Assembly (NCBI GenBank): GCA_024232965.1
Contig: JACKQF010000001.1
Location: 1,302,001 to 1,366,000, forward strand
Reading direction: 5' to 3'
DNA: 64,000 nucleotides
From: Verrucomicrobiaceae bacterium
GTDB lineage: Bacteria > Verrucomicrobiota > Verrucomicrobiia > Verrucomicrobiales > Verrucomicrobiaceae
The position numbers were made by a program, and so were the translations under genes. Shown one piece after another: positions 1-9,100 of this stretch (position 1 is the first letter of the stretch; each line of letters begins with the position of its first letter). The notes under the pieces are model-generated. The model saw nothing but the letters and a program-made list of their open reading frames with translations. It was not told the DNA's origin and did no database searches.

Positions 1-693
1 TTGGCTGCTGGTATGACTCTGCCCGCTCAAGAACGCATTGATGAAGTCAGAGCCCGGGTAGAACCAGGCCTCAAGGCGCAGATCGCTGCGGCGGGCTTGG
101 TGTATGACGCGCCCGTCTTTGTGAGGATCTTCAAGGAGTCCAGCGAGTTGGAATTGTGGATGAAACCGGAAAAGGCGGAGGGTTACCAACTCTTCCGCAC
201 GTGGAAAATCGCCACCTATTCAGGGACCTTGGGGCCCAAACTCAGGGAGGGAGATCGGCAGGCGCCGGAGGGATTCTATGAGGTGACCAAGAGACAACTC
301 AATCCCAAGAGCAACTTCCACCTCTCCTTCAACATCGGCTACCCGAATGCCTACGACCAAGCCCACCAGCGCACCGGCAGTTTCATCATGGTCCATGGCA
401 ACAATGTTTCGATTGGCTGTTTCGCCATGACCGATCCGGTGATCGAAGAGATCTACCTGATCGTCGAGGCGGCCCTCGCGGCAGGCCAGAATCAAGTTCC
501 CGTGCATTGTTTTCCCTTCCGGATGACGCCCGAGCGGATGGCAACGGCAAGTGCCGAGGCCTCGCCCTGGGTGCCGTTTTGGCAAGAATTGCAGGCGGGG
601 TACGAGGCTTTTGAGACCTCTCGGAAGCCTCCAGAAATGCGAGTCCAAGGGGGCCGCTACCAGGTGGCCCACAAAAATGCTTCCAATCCCTGA
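1..693 (+). CDS. L,D-transpeptidase (YafK/YkuD type), 5' end cut by window
   Basis: Encodes a YkuD-fold L,D-transpeptidase of the YafK type, an envelope enzyme acting on peptidoglycan peptide stems. The signature HGNNVSIGC lies at residues 132-140, giving His132 and catalytic Cys140. The visible part is 230 residues, close to the length of YafK-type proteins. The first codon in the window is TTG and an ATG follows at 13. The first residues (LAAGMTLPAQE) look like the end of a signal peptide, so I think the true start lies upstream and the entry is partial. A promoter for rplI follows 12 nt after the stop, so this gene is probably transcribed separately from rplI-dnaB. Confidence 0.85.
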   Translation: MAAGMTLPAQERIDEVRARVEPGLKAQIAAAGLVYDAPVFVRIFKESSELELWMKPEKAEGYQLFRTWKIATYSGTLGPKLREGDRQAPEGFYEVTKRQLNPKSNFHLSFNIGYPNAYDQAHQRTGSFIMVHGNNVSIGCFAMTDPVIEEIYLIVEAALAAGQNQVPVHCFPFRMTPERMATASAEASPWVPFWQELQAGYEAFETSRKPPEMRVQGGRYQVAHKNASNP

Positions 694-704
694 ACAATGC
701 GCGT

Positions 705-732
705 TTGACAGACCGCAACCGCCGTGTAAGAT
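705..732 (+). promoter_or_regulatory. Sigma-70-type promoter for rplI
   Basis: A perfect -35 hexamer TTGACA (705-710) is followed after 16 bp by TAAGAT (727-732), a 4/6 match to the -10 consensus. It lies directly behind the stop of the upstream gene and 33 bp before the rplI ATG. The position and match are seen directly; promoter activity is inferred. Confidence 0.6.
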
Positions 733-764
733 CCCGACCCTTTCCCCCCGAAAGAACCATCCTC

Positions 765-1268
765 ATGGCGAACACTCAAGTCATCCTCAAAGAACCAATC
801 AAAGGCCTCGGCGCTGAAGCCGACGTGGTGTCAGTGCGACGCGGCTTTGCTCGTAATTTCCTCGTTCCTCAAGGCAAAGCCTTCGAGGCCACCGCTGGAA
901 ATCTCCGTCAAATCAACCAACTCAAGGCCCAACGCGCTGAGCGTGAAGCCAAGGAATTGGGTGAAGCGGAAAAGATCGCCTCCAAGCTGCGCAAGCTGAA
1001 GCTGAAGCTCAATCTGGCTACAGGTCAGGGTGGCAAGGCTTTCGGATCGATCACCACCATCGACATCGCCAAGGCCATCGCGGAAAGCATCGCCAAAGTC
1101 GAACTCGACCGCCACCAGATCGAACTGGAGCGCCCAATTAAAAACACCGGCACTTTCGAAGTGCCTATCAAGCTTCACGCTGATGTGTCCTGTGTCGTCA
1201 AACTCACTGTTTCGGCCCAAGACGGCGAAGGCAGCGAAGGTGACGCGGAAGCATCCGACGAGAGCTAA
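765..1268 (+). CDS. rplI: 50S ribosomal protein L9
   Basis: Large-subunit ribosomal protein L9, 167 residues. The N-terminal 23S rRNA-binding domain starts MANTQVILKEPIKGLG and includes VRRGFARNFLVPQGKA. It is followed by the long charged connecting helix (residues about 45-75) and the C-terminal domain, with an acidic Glu/Asp/Ser tail slightly longer than usual. The ATG at 765 is chosen over an upstream in-frame start because family members begin at this Met. It is followed by a terminator and then dnaB, a gene neighbourhood often seen for rplI. Confidence 0.97.
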   Translation: MANTQVILKEPIKGLGAEADVVSVRRGFARNFLVPQGKAFEATAGNLRQINQLKAQRAEREAKELGEAEKIASKLRKLKLKLNLATGQGGKAFGSITTIDIAKAIAESIAKVELDRHQIELERPIKNTGTFEVPIKLHADVSCVVKLTVSAQDGEGSEGDAEASDES

Positions 1269-1290
1269 GAGTCTCCACCAACCAATCTAC

Positions 1291-1327
1291 AAAGCCGCGC
1301 CCCCGCAAGGAGCGCGGCTTTTTCTTT
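1291..1327 (+). terminator. Intrinsic terminator after rplI
   Basis: A perfect 9-bp stem (AAGCCGCGC at 1292-1300, GCGCGGCTT at 1312-1320) encloses an 11-nt loop and is followed by a T-rich tract. It begins 24 nt after the rplI stop, so dnaB likely has its own promoter or depends on read-through. Confidence 0.85.
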
Positions 1328-1487
1328 GCTCTTGAGAACCGAATTCCGCGCTGAGCCTGCACTTGGAAAAATTCTCGCCACATTCCACAAGGGTTCCACG
1401 TCAGACTTTCACGCATGATTTGCATTGATCGTTGGAAGATGCTTCCGTCGCCCCCGCTCTATTTCTTGCTGCTCCTAATTCTGCCCC

Positions 1488-3017
1488 ATGCCCGAAGCCT
1501 CCGCCATCGCCCAAACCGCCGCTGCTCCTGGCGAACCTGCTGGACAGCCCGCAGTGCCCAAGAAGAGCGAGCGCTTTGATTCGAAGCGTGGCAAGCGTGA
1601 GCCTACGGCGGAAGAACTACTGGCAACCATCAACCGCGCCTTGCCGTTCAGTGACGAGGCTGAAAAAGGGGTGCTGTCCTGCGTCCTGCACGACCCTTCT
1701 GAGAAGTTGGCAGACCTCAAAGTGACCGTTGCCGTTGATGCCTTCTATCACGAAGCCAACCGCATCGTGTATGAGCAACTGCTGCGTCTTTACGATCAGA
1801 ATAAACCCATTGATCCCGTTCTGCTGACTCACCACCTGCGTGAGCAATTGCTGCTGGATAAGGTCGGCGGCCCCAGTGCCATCACGGAGCTCTTTACCTT
1901 CGTTCCAATCCCTGCCCTGTTTCCCGAGTTCAAACAGATCCTCCTGGAAAAACATATCCTGCGGAAGCTGATTCATTCCTGCTCGCAGAGCATTCACGGT
2001 GCCTACGAGCACGGCCAACAAGAGAAGCCCCAGGACATCAATCTTTTCCTGGACCGCGAAGAACAGCGTGTGCTGGCGGTGCGCGAGGCCTTTGGGAAGT
2101 CTGAGGGGCTCAAGACTCTGAACCAGCACGTCATGGATGCGGTGGAATCGATCCAGTACATGATCGAGCACCCGGGGCAGTTGCGCGGAGTTTCTTCAGG
2201 TTACAAAAAGCTCGATGAGATGACCTCCGGTCTGCAAGGCGGGGAAATGTTCGTCATTGCCGCTCGTCCTTCCATGGGGAAGACCTCCCTCGCGATGAAC
2301 ATCGTCGAGTACATTTCCGTGGACTGCGAGTCCCCATGCGCGGTATTCAGTCTGGAAATGAGCGCGACGATGCTGGTGCGACGTTTGCTCGTCTCCCGCG
2401 CCCGTCTCAGCATGTCCGACCTCAGTCGCGGTTTGCTCACTCGATCCCAGCAGGAAGCGCTTGCCCGGGCAACGCGAGATCTACAGCGATCGCACATATT
2501 TATCGATGAAACCCCCGGTCTGGACATCCTGGAGCTCCGCGCAAAGGCACGCCGCTTGCACAAGCAGCATGGCATCAAGATGATTGCCATCGACTACCTT
2601 CAGTTGGTCACGTCCAAATCCCGTCGAGCCCAAGACAACCGCCAGATCGAAATCGCGGAAATCTCCTCGGGTTTAAAGGCATTGGCCAAGGAACTGGATG
2701 TCCCGATTATCGTGCTCGCTCAGTTGAACCGCGCTGTTGAGTCTCGTAAGGGTCAGCGTCCCGTCCTGTCCGACCTTCGTGAATCCGGCTCCATTGAGCA
2801 GGATGCGGATATGGTCGGACTCCTGACTCGTGAAGATTACGCAGGTGCCAAGATGGAAGTCGAAGATGAGGAAACTGAAGCCCGGAAGAAAGGCAACGCT
2901 GTCCTGATCTTGGCCAAAAACCGTAACGGCCCCACAGACGACGTTCCTCTCCGATTCATCGACCACTCCATGCGGTTCGTCGAGCGTGAGCCTGATGAGG
3001 AGCCCGACTCTCCCTGA
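1488..3017 (+). CDS. dnaB: Replicative DNA helicase DnaB
   Basis: Hexameric 5'-3' replication fork helicase, 509 residues. A family-atypical N-terminal extension of about 50 residues (Ala/Pro/Lys rich) precedes the DnaB N-terminal domain (about 52-150). The RecA-like ATPase domain carries Walker A ARPSMGKTS at 259-267, Walker B IAIDYLQLV, and the conserved DLRESGSIEQDAD segment. The gene follows rplI. Downstream is a 616-bp convergent gap carrying DnaA-box-like sites. Confidence 0.97.
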   Translation: MPEASAIAQTAAAPGEPAGQPAVPKKSERFDSKRGKREPTAEELLATINRALPFSDEAEKGVLSCVLHDPSEKLADLKVTVAVDAFYHEANRIVYEQLLRLYDQNKPIDPVLLTHHLREQLLLDKVGGPSAITELFTFVPIPALFPEFKQILLEKHILRKLIHSCSQSIHGAYEHGQQEKPQDINLFLDREEQRVLAVREAFGKSEGLKTLNQHVMDAVESIQYMIEHPGQLRGVSSGYKKLDEMTSGLQGGEMFVIAARPSMGKTSLAMNIVEYISVDCESPCAVFSLEMSATMLVRRLLVSRARLSMSDLSRGLLTRSQQEALARATRDLQRSHIFIDETPGLDILELRAKARRLHKQHGIKMIAIDYLQLVTSKSRRAQDNRQIEIAEISSGLKALAKELDVPIIVLAQLNRAVESRKGQRPVLSDLRESGSIEQDADMVGLLTREDYAGAKMEVEDEETEARKKGNAVLILAKNRNGPTDDVPLRFIDHSMRFVEREPDEEPDSP

Positions 3018-3077
3018 TGGGTAACATGTGCAGGTCATGACGGAGCTTGAACGATTGCTCCACATGCGTTCCACGGG

Positions 3078-3097
3078 TTTTGCACAGGTTATTCACA
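3078..3097 (+). promoter_or_regulatory. Tandem pair of DnaA-box-like sites
   Basis: TTTTGCACA (3078-3086) and TTATTCACA (3089-3097) both fit TTWTNCACA, point the same way, and start 11 bp apart, one helical turn. They lie 60 bp after the dnaB stop. Confidence 0.5.
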
Positions 3098-3260
3098 ACG
3101 TCTAAACCTGCGAAAAACTGGGATGAGGACCATGGGCAGGACATCTGTAAAGCGATTTTGGGGGAATCATGAGTGCTCTCGAGCCCTTAGCTGGATTCCT
3201 AAGTCGGCACAATTTTACATCCTTGTGGAACGCCTTGCGAATGGGGCGTGGAACATCATC

Positions 3261-3282
3261 AATGTGACCGTTTGGTCACATT
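3261..3282. repeat. Perfect 9-bp inverted repeat
   Basis: AATGTGACC and GGTCACATT are separated by GTTT. It resembles a dimeric regulator operator. The TGTGA/TCACA half-sites are 8 bp apart rather than the 6 bp of a CRP site. No promoter of a known gene is adjacent, so its role is unclear. Confidence 0.6.
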
Positions 3283-3486
3283 AACACCCCTTCCCGTTTC
3301 GCAAAGCTATCTGGACTTTAAGCTTTATTTGCGTGATAAGTTGGACTCACCCCCTGTAAAATAGGCTTTTCAGCCCGTTTTTAGCAAATCTAGACTCCTC
3401 CCATTCGTCACAACGGATCGAGTGCTGTCAATTCCACACTGCATCGCCCTAGACCCATCGGTCGACACCCAAATGATGTCTGGTGT

Positions 3487-3518
3487 GTCTCTAAATGACA
3501 AAGGATTTCCTTAGAGAC
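3487..3518. repeat. 8-bp inverted repeat
   Basis: GTCTCTAA (3487-3494) and TTAGAGAC (3511-3518) are exact reverse complements separated by 16 nt. There is no T-tract on either side, so it is not an obvious terminator. Confidence 0.5.
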
Positions 3519-3606
3519 GGGCTAATTGAGACTGACACACTTCGACTTTACCCACAATCCCACCACAGAGAGCTCGCCGGAACCACTTGTTGAGATTATG
3601 ACCAAG

Positions 3607-3615
3607 TTATCCACA
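3607..3615 (+). promoter_or_regulatory. DnaA box, exact TTATCCACA
   Basis: Exact match to the strongest E. coli DnaA box. A near-match TTACCCACA lies at 3548-3556, and both are followed by ATCC. It sits 19 bp before the murI stop on the other strand. Confidence 0.5.
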
Positions 3616-3633
3616 ATCCGTTTCTGGCCGCGT

Positions 3634-4467
3634 TCAACCCGCCAAGGATGCCTTTCGAACCCGGCCAAACTCGCTGCCCAGGAAGCTGGCAGCCAGAGCC
3701 TCAGCCTGCTCAGACAGGTCGGTCAAGTAGATCTCCAAAATCGGAGCACTAACGGACGTTCGAACAATACCTTGCGCCATAAGCGCGTCCTTCACTCGAT
3801 GAGCACAGGTACTCGCAGAGTCGACCAGGCGCACTGAATCCCCAAGCAAACGTCGCAGCACTGGCACCAGTAGGGGGTAGTGAGTGCAGCCCAGCACCAA
3901 TGTGTCAATACCTCGGTCCAACATTGGCTGTAGATACTCCATCAGGACAGACTCCAATGCTGGATGCTCGGTCCAGCCTTCTTCGATGAAAGGAACCAGC
4001 AGTGGAGTTGCTCGCGCATGGATCTGGAGATCTGGTTGGCGCATCGCCAACATGTGCTGATAGGCATGGCTGCGGATGGTTCCCGCCGTGCCGATAATGC
4101 CAACCCGCTCACATCCGCCGGCCAAGGTCGCTTCAACCCCCGGCTCAAGCACCCCGAGGATTGGCACACGAAAAGTCGCCTGGAGCTGCGGTAGGGCATG
4201 CGCTGTGGCAGTGTTGCAGGCCACCACCACTGCCTTGACCCCCTGCCCTGTCAGGAATTGGGTGTCCTCCATCGCAAATCGCCGGATGGTGTCTGGCGAC
4301 TTCGATCCATACGGAACGCGAGCTGTATCACCCAGGTAGATGATGGACTCGTTAGGCAAAAGCTCTCGCAACGCCCGCACCACCGTCAATCCGCCCACCC
4401 CAGAATCGAAAACGCCAAGCGGCGCGTCGGGGTTGACGGTCAGATCAGAAACAATGGCAGCGGACAT
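3634..4467 (-). CDS. murI: Glutamate racemase
   Basis: Interconverts L- and D-glutamate, supplying D-Glu for peptidoglycan; cytoplasmic. The protein is 277 residues from the ATG at 4467; a TTG three codons upstream is less likely. Family marks are GVFDSGVGGLTV near residues 18-29 and the two catalytic cysteine contexts: VVVACNTATAH (Cys84) and LGCTHYP (near residue 195). It converges on dnaB across a 616-bp gap. Upstream it is separated by about 170 bp from the PL6 lyase, whose stop is at 4638, so it may be transcribed behind that gene or alone. Confidence 0.95.
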   Translation of the reverse strand: MSAAIVSDLTVNPDAPLGVFDSGVGGLTVVRALRELLPNESIIYLGDTARVPYGSKSPDTIRRFAMEDTQFLTGQGVKAVVVACNTATAHALPQLQATFRVPILGVLEPGVEATLAGGCERVGIIGTAGTIRSHAYQHMLAMRQPDLQIHARATPLLVPFIEEGWTEHPALESVLMEYLQPMLDRGIDTLVLGCTHYPLLVPVLRRLLGDSVRLVDSASTCAHRVKDALMAQGIVRTSVSAPILEIYLTDLSEQAEALAASFLGSEFGRVRKASLAG

Positions 4468-4637
4468 GGGTGGCAAGCTTTAGCACAGCCAAACGCGGTC
4501 GCATCCCAAAAGATGCTGGCGAAGTGAAGTCGTGATTGCCAGGCTGGGCACGGCTTGACCGGCCTCAGCCGTACGCTTTGTGTAGTCTTGAGCATTAGCT
4601 CGTTCGGCGGGGACAGCTTAACAGTCGGCCGTTTCGG

Positions 4638-6095
4638 TCACTCCCTCACGGCCCATTCGGGACCAACATCTTGACGCTTAAGTGGCCTCGATTTTGCGGA
4701 TCCGATGCTGACTTCATCGGCCCCGGCATCCGCAGGAGTTCCACGCTCGTCACCATCCATATCGAATCGCGCAACCAATGCCGCACCTTCGACCGCATCA
4801 AGTGCCGGGCTGTCTTTCGAGGGCCGCCAAAGTCCATCTGGCCCTTGAAGCAGCCGAGGATCGCGCCACAAAATTCCTGACAGCGCGGGCATATCTCCGT
4901 CGCCCCCAAAGACATTGTCACGCCACGCCATGGCCCCGCAGCCATCGTCCAGAATCACTGCCTTGGATTTCGCCGACCGAGCCATCAAAACGTTCCCAAT
5001 GAATTGGCAATCGCTGGGGGCTAGTGTCGCTTCCTTCACATCGTTGTAGCCGACCAGTATCCCATGTTTGCAATCGACCACAGTGTTGAAGGCGACGATG
5101 GCATCCTTCACCTGAAAATACCCGTTCTCAGGGCTGTTGGGGATGCCTTTGACGAGGACAATAGGGGACCGAAAACCGTCGCCCTCCAACCCTTCCAGAT
5201 AGTTGTTCACCACGCGATGCCCCTCACCGATCACACGAATTCCTCCAGTTGTTGAGCGATGGTTGCCCAGGAAAAAATTGCCATCAACCGTGCAGCGATT
5301 CCCATGTCGCAGGGTCAGCGTCCCTTGCACCTCGCGAAAGGTATTCGAGCGATAGACATTGCCGCAGCTTTTGTTGGAAATACACTCCGTTTCGCCATCG
5401 CATCGCTCGAAAAGGTTTCCTTCCACCACACACTCGGCATCCATCATCGAACTCTTGCTGTCGCCGACGCGCAGAGCCTCACCGCCATTCTTACCGAGGC
5501 GCGGGCGCTCGCCAAAATAGTTGCCCATCAAATGGTGATGGCCTGTGTCGTCACCGCCTAGCCAGACCACCACGGTCGTTCCCTTGTTCTTCTTTCCCAG
5601 TAGGTGACAGCGCTGTAGCGTGTTGCCATCGCCGTAAATACCCACCCAACGACTTTCTATTTCCACGGGTGTGAAATCGGCGGATTCAATAAATGCGCAA
5701 TCGGTGACGATGCAGCGATTGGCGCGCAGTTTTGAATCGATTCGGAACTCCAGCCAGTCTGCCTTACTGCCGCTGACGTCCTTCATCCGCACTCCGGTCA
5801 GCATCACATACTCCCCGCCGATACGGATGCGCGAGGCACCCGTGAAAACCGTGCCACCCGGCTTATCGGCACGCACGACGACTGGTGCGGACTTCGTTCC
5901 ATGGCCGACCAAACGCAGATCAACATCCCGCCATTCACCCGCGGCCAGCACCACTTCGTCGCCTGGCTGCGCCTTGGCGAGAGACTTCCTCGCAGTCTCC
6001 GCATCGCCCGCCAAAAAGGTCTCTCCCTGGCTATTGGCAATCAACGTGAGCAGTGCGATCCCACAAACTTCTCTCCACAAAAAACGGCGGTTCAT
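4638..6095 (-). CDS. Secreted PL6-family polysaccharide lyase (alginate / chondroitin lyase type)
   Basis: 485 residues: a signal peptide (MNRRFLWREVCGIALLTL, cleavage near the SQGETF region) followed by a right-handed beta-helix. PL6 hallmarks are visible: KNGGEALRVGDS near residue 204, then ECISNKSCGN with the expected catalytic base Lys242, and LTLRHG with the catalytic acid Arg263. Family members cleave alginate or dermatan/chondroitin sulfate by beta-elimination; the substrate cannot be told from sequence. The start is the ATG at 6095, preceded by a GAGG motif. No second lyase or SusC/D-type partner is adjacent, so it is an orphan polysaccharide gene. Confidence 0.85.
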   Translation of the reverse strand: MNRRFLWREVCGIALLTLIANSQGETFLAGDAETARKSLAKAQPGDEVVLAAGEWRDVDLRLVGHGTKSAPVVVRADKPGGTVFTGASRIRIGGEYVMLTGVRMKDVSGSKADWLEFRIDSKLRANRCIVTDCAFIESADFTPVEIESRWVGIYGDGNTLQRCHLLGKKNKGTTVVVWLGGDDTGHHHLMGNYFGERPRLGKNGGEALRVGDSKSSMMDAECVVEGNLFERCDGETECISNKSCGNVYRSNTFREVQGTLTLRHGNRCTVDGNFFLGNHRSTTGGIRVIGEGHRVVNNYLEGLEGDGFRSPIVLVKGIPNSPENGYFQVKDAIVAFNTVVDCKHGILVGYNDVKEATLAPSDCQFIGNVLMARSAKSKAVILDDGCGAMAWRDNVFGGDGDMPALSGILWRDPRLLQGPDGLWRPSKDSPALDAVEGAALVARFDMDGDERGTPADAGADEVSIGSAKSRPLKRQDVGPEWAVRE

Positions 6096-6145
6096 GCGCC
6101 TCAAGAACGCACGAACCGCCGCCGTGTATATTGAATTCTATGGAA

Positions 6146-9100
6146 TTATGCGCCTGCTGCCACAGTGGGTGAGGCAGGCTCATCTTCAGGCGGGACTTCG
6201 ACAGGCTCGGCCTTGCTGGTTACCTTCACAAAGAGAGGCTGATACTTGGCCCAGTCTTCAAGAATCATGGTAGCGCGTGCACTTCCAGTCTTTTGCTGGT
6301 GATCGGAGATTAGCTTCTTCAGTTGGTTGACATCCTCAGGATCAGAAACCGTATCCCCTTTGATCATCTCGGGATTGTGAAGACGCTCAAAGTCGCCCGT
6401 CTCGTCCAAAAGATATGCCGTCCCACCGCTCATGCCTGCGCCGAAGTTTTTGCCGAACTCACCCAGCACCGCGACAAGACCGCCCGTCATGTATTCGCAG
6501 CCGTGGTCGCCAATGCCCTCGACGACAGCAGTCGCCCCGGAGTTACGAACGCAGAAGCGTTCCCCCGCCCGACCCGCCGCATAGAGACGACCACTGGTAG
6601 CTCCATACATCACGGTGTTGCCCATGATCCCATTCTCCCAGGAGTTGAAATCCTCACGCGCACGTGGGCCGGGCTTGACGATAATCTCGCCACCGCAGAG
6701 ACCTTTGCCAACGTAGTCGTTCGCTTCGCCTTCAAGCGTTAGTTTGACCCCACCACAGAGGAAGGTGCCAAAACTCTGTCCTGCGCTACCCTCGCAGGTC
6801 ACATCGACGGCCCCATCTTCGAGGCCATGGTTGCCGTGGTGGAAGGCGATTTCGCCAGACAACTTGGTGCCAATGTTGCGGAAGGTGTTCTTCACTTTGT
6901 AACGCACCGGCTTCACCTTGCGCTTGTCGCTGATGGCAAACTGCGCGTCTTGGATCAGACGGTCGTCCAGCGGATGCTGATCCAGACCATCGTTTTGATT
7001 CATTAGGCAGGTGCGTGGCGCATCTTGCCCTAGTTGCAGCCCTACGTCCTTGAGGATTGGGCTCAGATTGAGCAGGTTTGCCTTGGGGTGGCCTGGGACC
7101 TCACGTTGGCGCAGGAATTCGGGACGCCCGATCAGATCTTCCATCTTGGCGACGCCGAGCATGGCCATAATCTCGCGGACTTCCTGGGCGACACCGTTGA
7201 AGAAGTTGACGACATTCTCAGGGTTGCCTTTGAACTTGCTGCGGAACTTCGGATCGGTCGTGGCGATACCCACAGGGCAATTGTTCAAATGGCACTGGCG
7301 AACGTAAACGCAGCCCAGTGCGATCAAAGCAATGGTGCCAAAGTTGAATTCTTCCGCACCCAAGATACCCGCGATCGCGATGTCGCGACCGTTGCGCAGA
7401 CCGCCGTCGGTGCGCAGCGTGACGCGCTCGCGCAGGCCGTTCAGCATTAGAACCTGTTGCGTCTCCGCAAGACCCAGTTCCCATGGAAGGCCCGCGTGCT
7501 TGATGGAGCTCAGAGGGCTAGCGCCGGTGCCACCGTCGTGACCAGAGATCAGGATGATGTCTGCATTCGCCTTGGCGACGCCTGCTGCAATTGTCCCCAC
7601 ACCGGTTTCAGCGACAAGTTTCACGCAGACTCGTGCACGCGGATTCACTTCCTTCAGGTCGTGAATGAGCTGCGCCAAATCTTCGATGGAATAAATGTCA
7701 TGATGCGGCGGCGGGCTGATGAGCTGCACCCCTGGTGTGGTGTGACGCAACCGCGCAATCAGGCGATTCACCTTCTGCGCAGGCAATTGGCCACCTTCTC
7801 CAGGCTTAGCCCCTTGGGCCATCTTAATTTCTAGCTCCCAAGCATTGGCCAGATACTCCGCAGTGACGCCAAAGCGACCGCTGGCAATCTGCTTGATCTT
7901 GCTGTTCGCCCAGTCGCCATTTTCGAACGGCTTAAAGCGACGTGGATCTTCACCACCTTCACCGGAATCCGACTTCCCACCGATCCGGTTCATGGCAATA
8001 GCCAATGCCTCATGAGCCTCTGGCGAGATCGCCCCCAGCGACATCGCTGCCGTCGTGAAACGCACTCGGATATCCTCAATGGACTCGACCTCGTCGATTG
8101 GAATCGGGCCATCGGAAGAAGGGACAAAGTCCATCATGTCCTTCAGTGCCACCGGAGTATTCTCCAACTGCGCCGCCACGTACTTCTTGTAGTCGTCAGC
8201 GCTGCCTGACTTCACAAAGGTGTGAAAATTCTTGATGACGGGACCCGTGACTGCGTGGACCTCGCCATCACGACGGGCACGGTAAAAGCCAGGATCGCCA
8301 AGGCTCACCGGCGTCGTTTCTTCACCAGGAACTGCGGGCTTGTAGCCGAACTCGTGGCGAGCCAATGCCTCCGCTGCGATCTCGGCAAACCCGATTCCGC
8401 CGATCTGACTAGCGGTGCCTGCGAAGGCGTAATCCATCACTTCGCGTCCAATCCCGACACCTTCGAAAATCTGCGCGCCAGTGTAGCTGCTCAGCACCGA
8501 GATGCCCATCTTGCTCATGATCTTGAGCACGCCTTTTTCCAGCCCCTTGCGGAAGTTCGTGAGGCACTTGGCAAAATCAAATTCCGCCAGCAAAGGCTTG
8601 CGGGACGTCTTGTCCGCCTCCAGCGCCTCTTGAATGGTGTCGTATGCCAGATACGGACAAATCGCCGAGGCGCCAAAGCCAAACAAGCAAGCCATCTGGT
8701 GGGTGTCACGCGCCTCGCCGGTCTCCACGACGATGCTCAACCGCATGCGGACCTTTTTGCGATTAAGGTGGTGATGCACGGCACCAGTCGCCAAGAGCGC
8801 TGGCACTGCGGCGCGGGCGTGATCAACAGCACGGTCGCTCAGAATCAAGATGCGAACATCATCCTTGACGGCCTGCTGAGCCTCACTGCAAAGGCGGTCC
8901 AACGCTTTTTTCATGCCTTCCGCTCCCTCAGCGACCGGCCACGTGGTGTCGAGCACACGGTGGGAAAAATCGCTGAGGCCCTTGATCGTAGCCAGCTCAT
9001 TTTCGAAAAGGAATGGGGACTTAAGGTGCAATACGTTGGCATGCTCCGGCGTCTCGCCCAACCAGTTGCGTTGCCAGCCTAGCACCACGTCCAGACTCAT

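Larger units (their letters stand above)
3018..3633. other. 616-bp convergent intergenic region with DnaA-box-like sites (candidate replication-related locus)
   Basis: No convincing gene is seen between the converging dnaB and murI stops. Three matches to TTWTNCACA are present at 3078-3086, 3089-3097 and 3607-3615, plus a one-mismatch site at 3548-3556. Two clear inverted repeats (3261-3282 and 3487-3518) and AT-richer runs at about 3310-3395 lie between the box clusters. Because both flanking genes end here, promoters for them are not expected, so the structure needs another explanation. An origin of replication, a DnaA-titration site or an unannotated small RNA are the options I can name. 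Confidence 0.5.

Noticed and set aside
3261..3282. CRP-type operator
   Set aside because: TGTGA and TCACA half-sites are 8 bp apart, not 6, and no adjacent promoter of a sugar gene was found.
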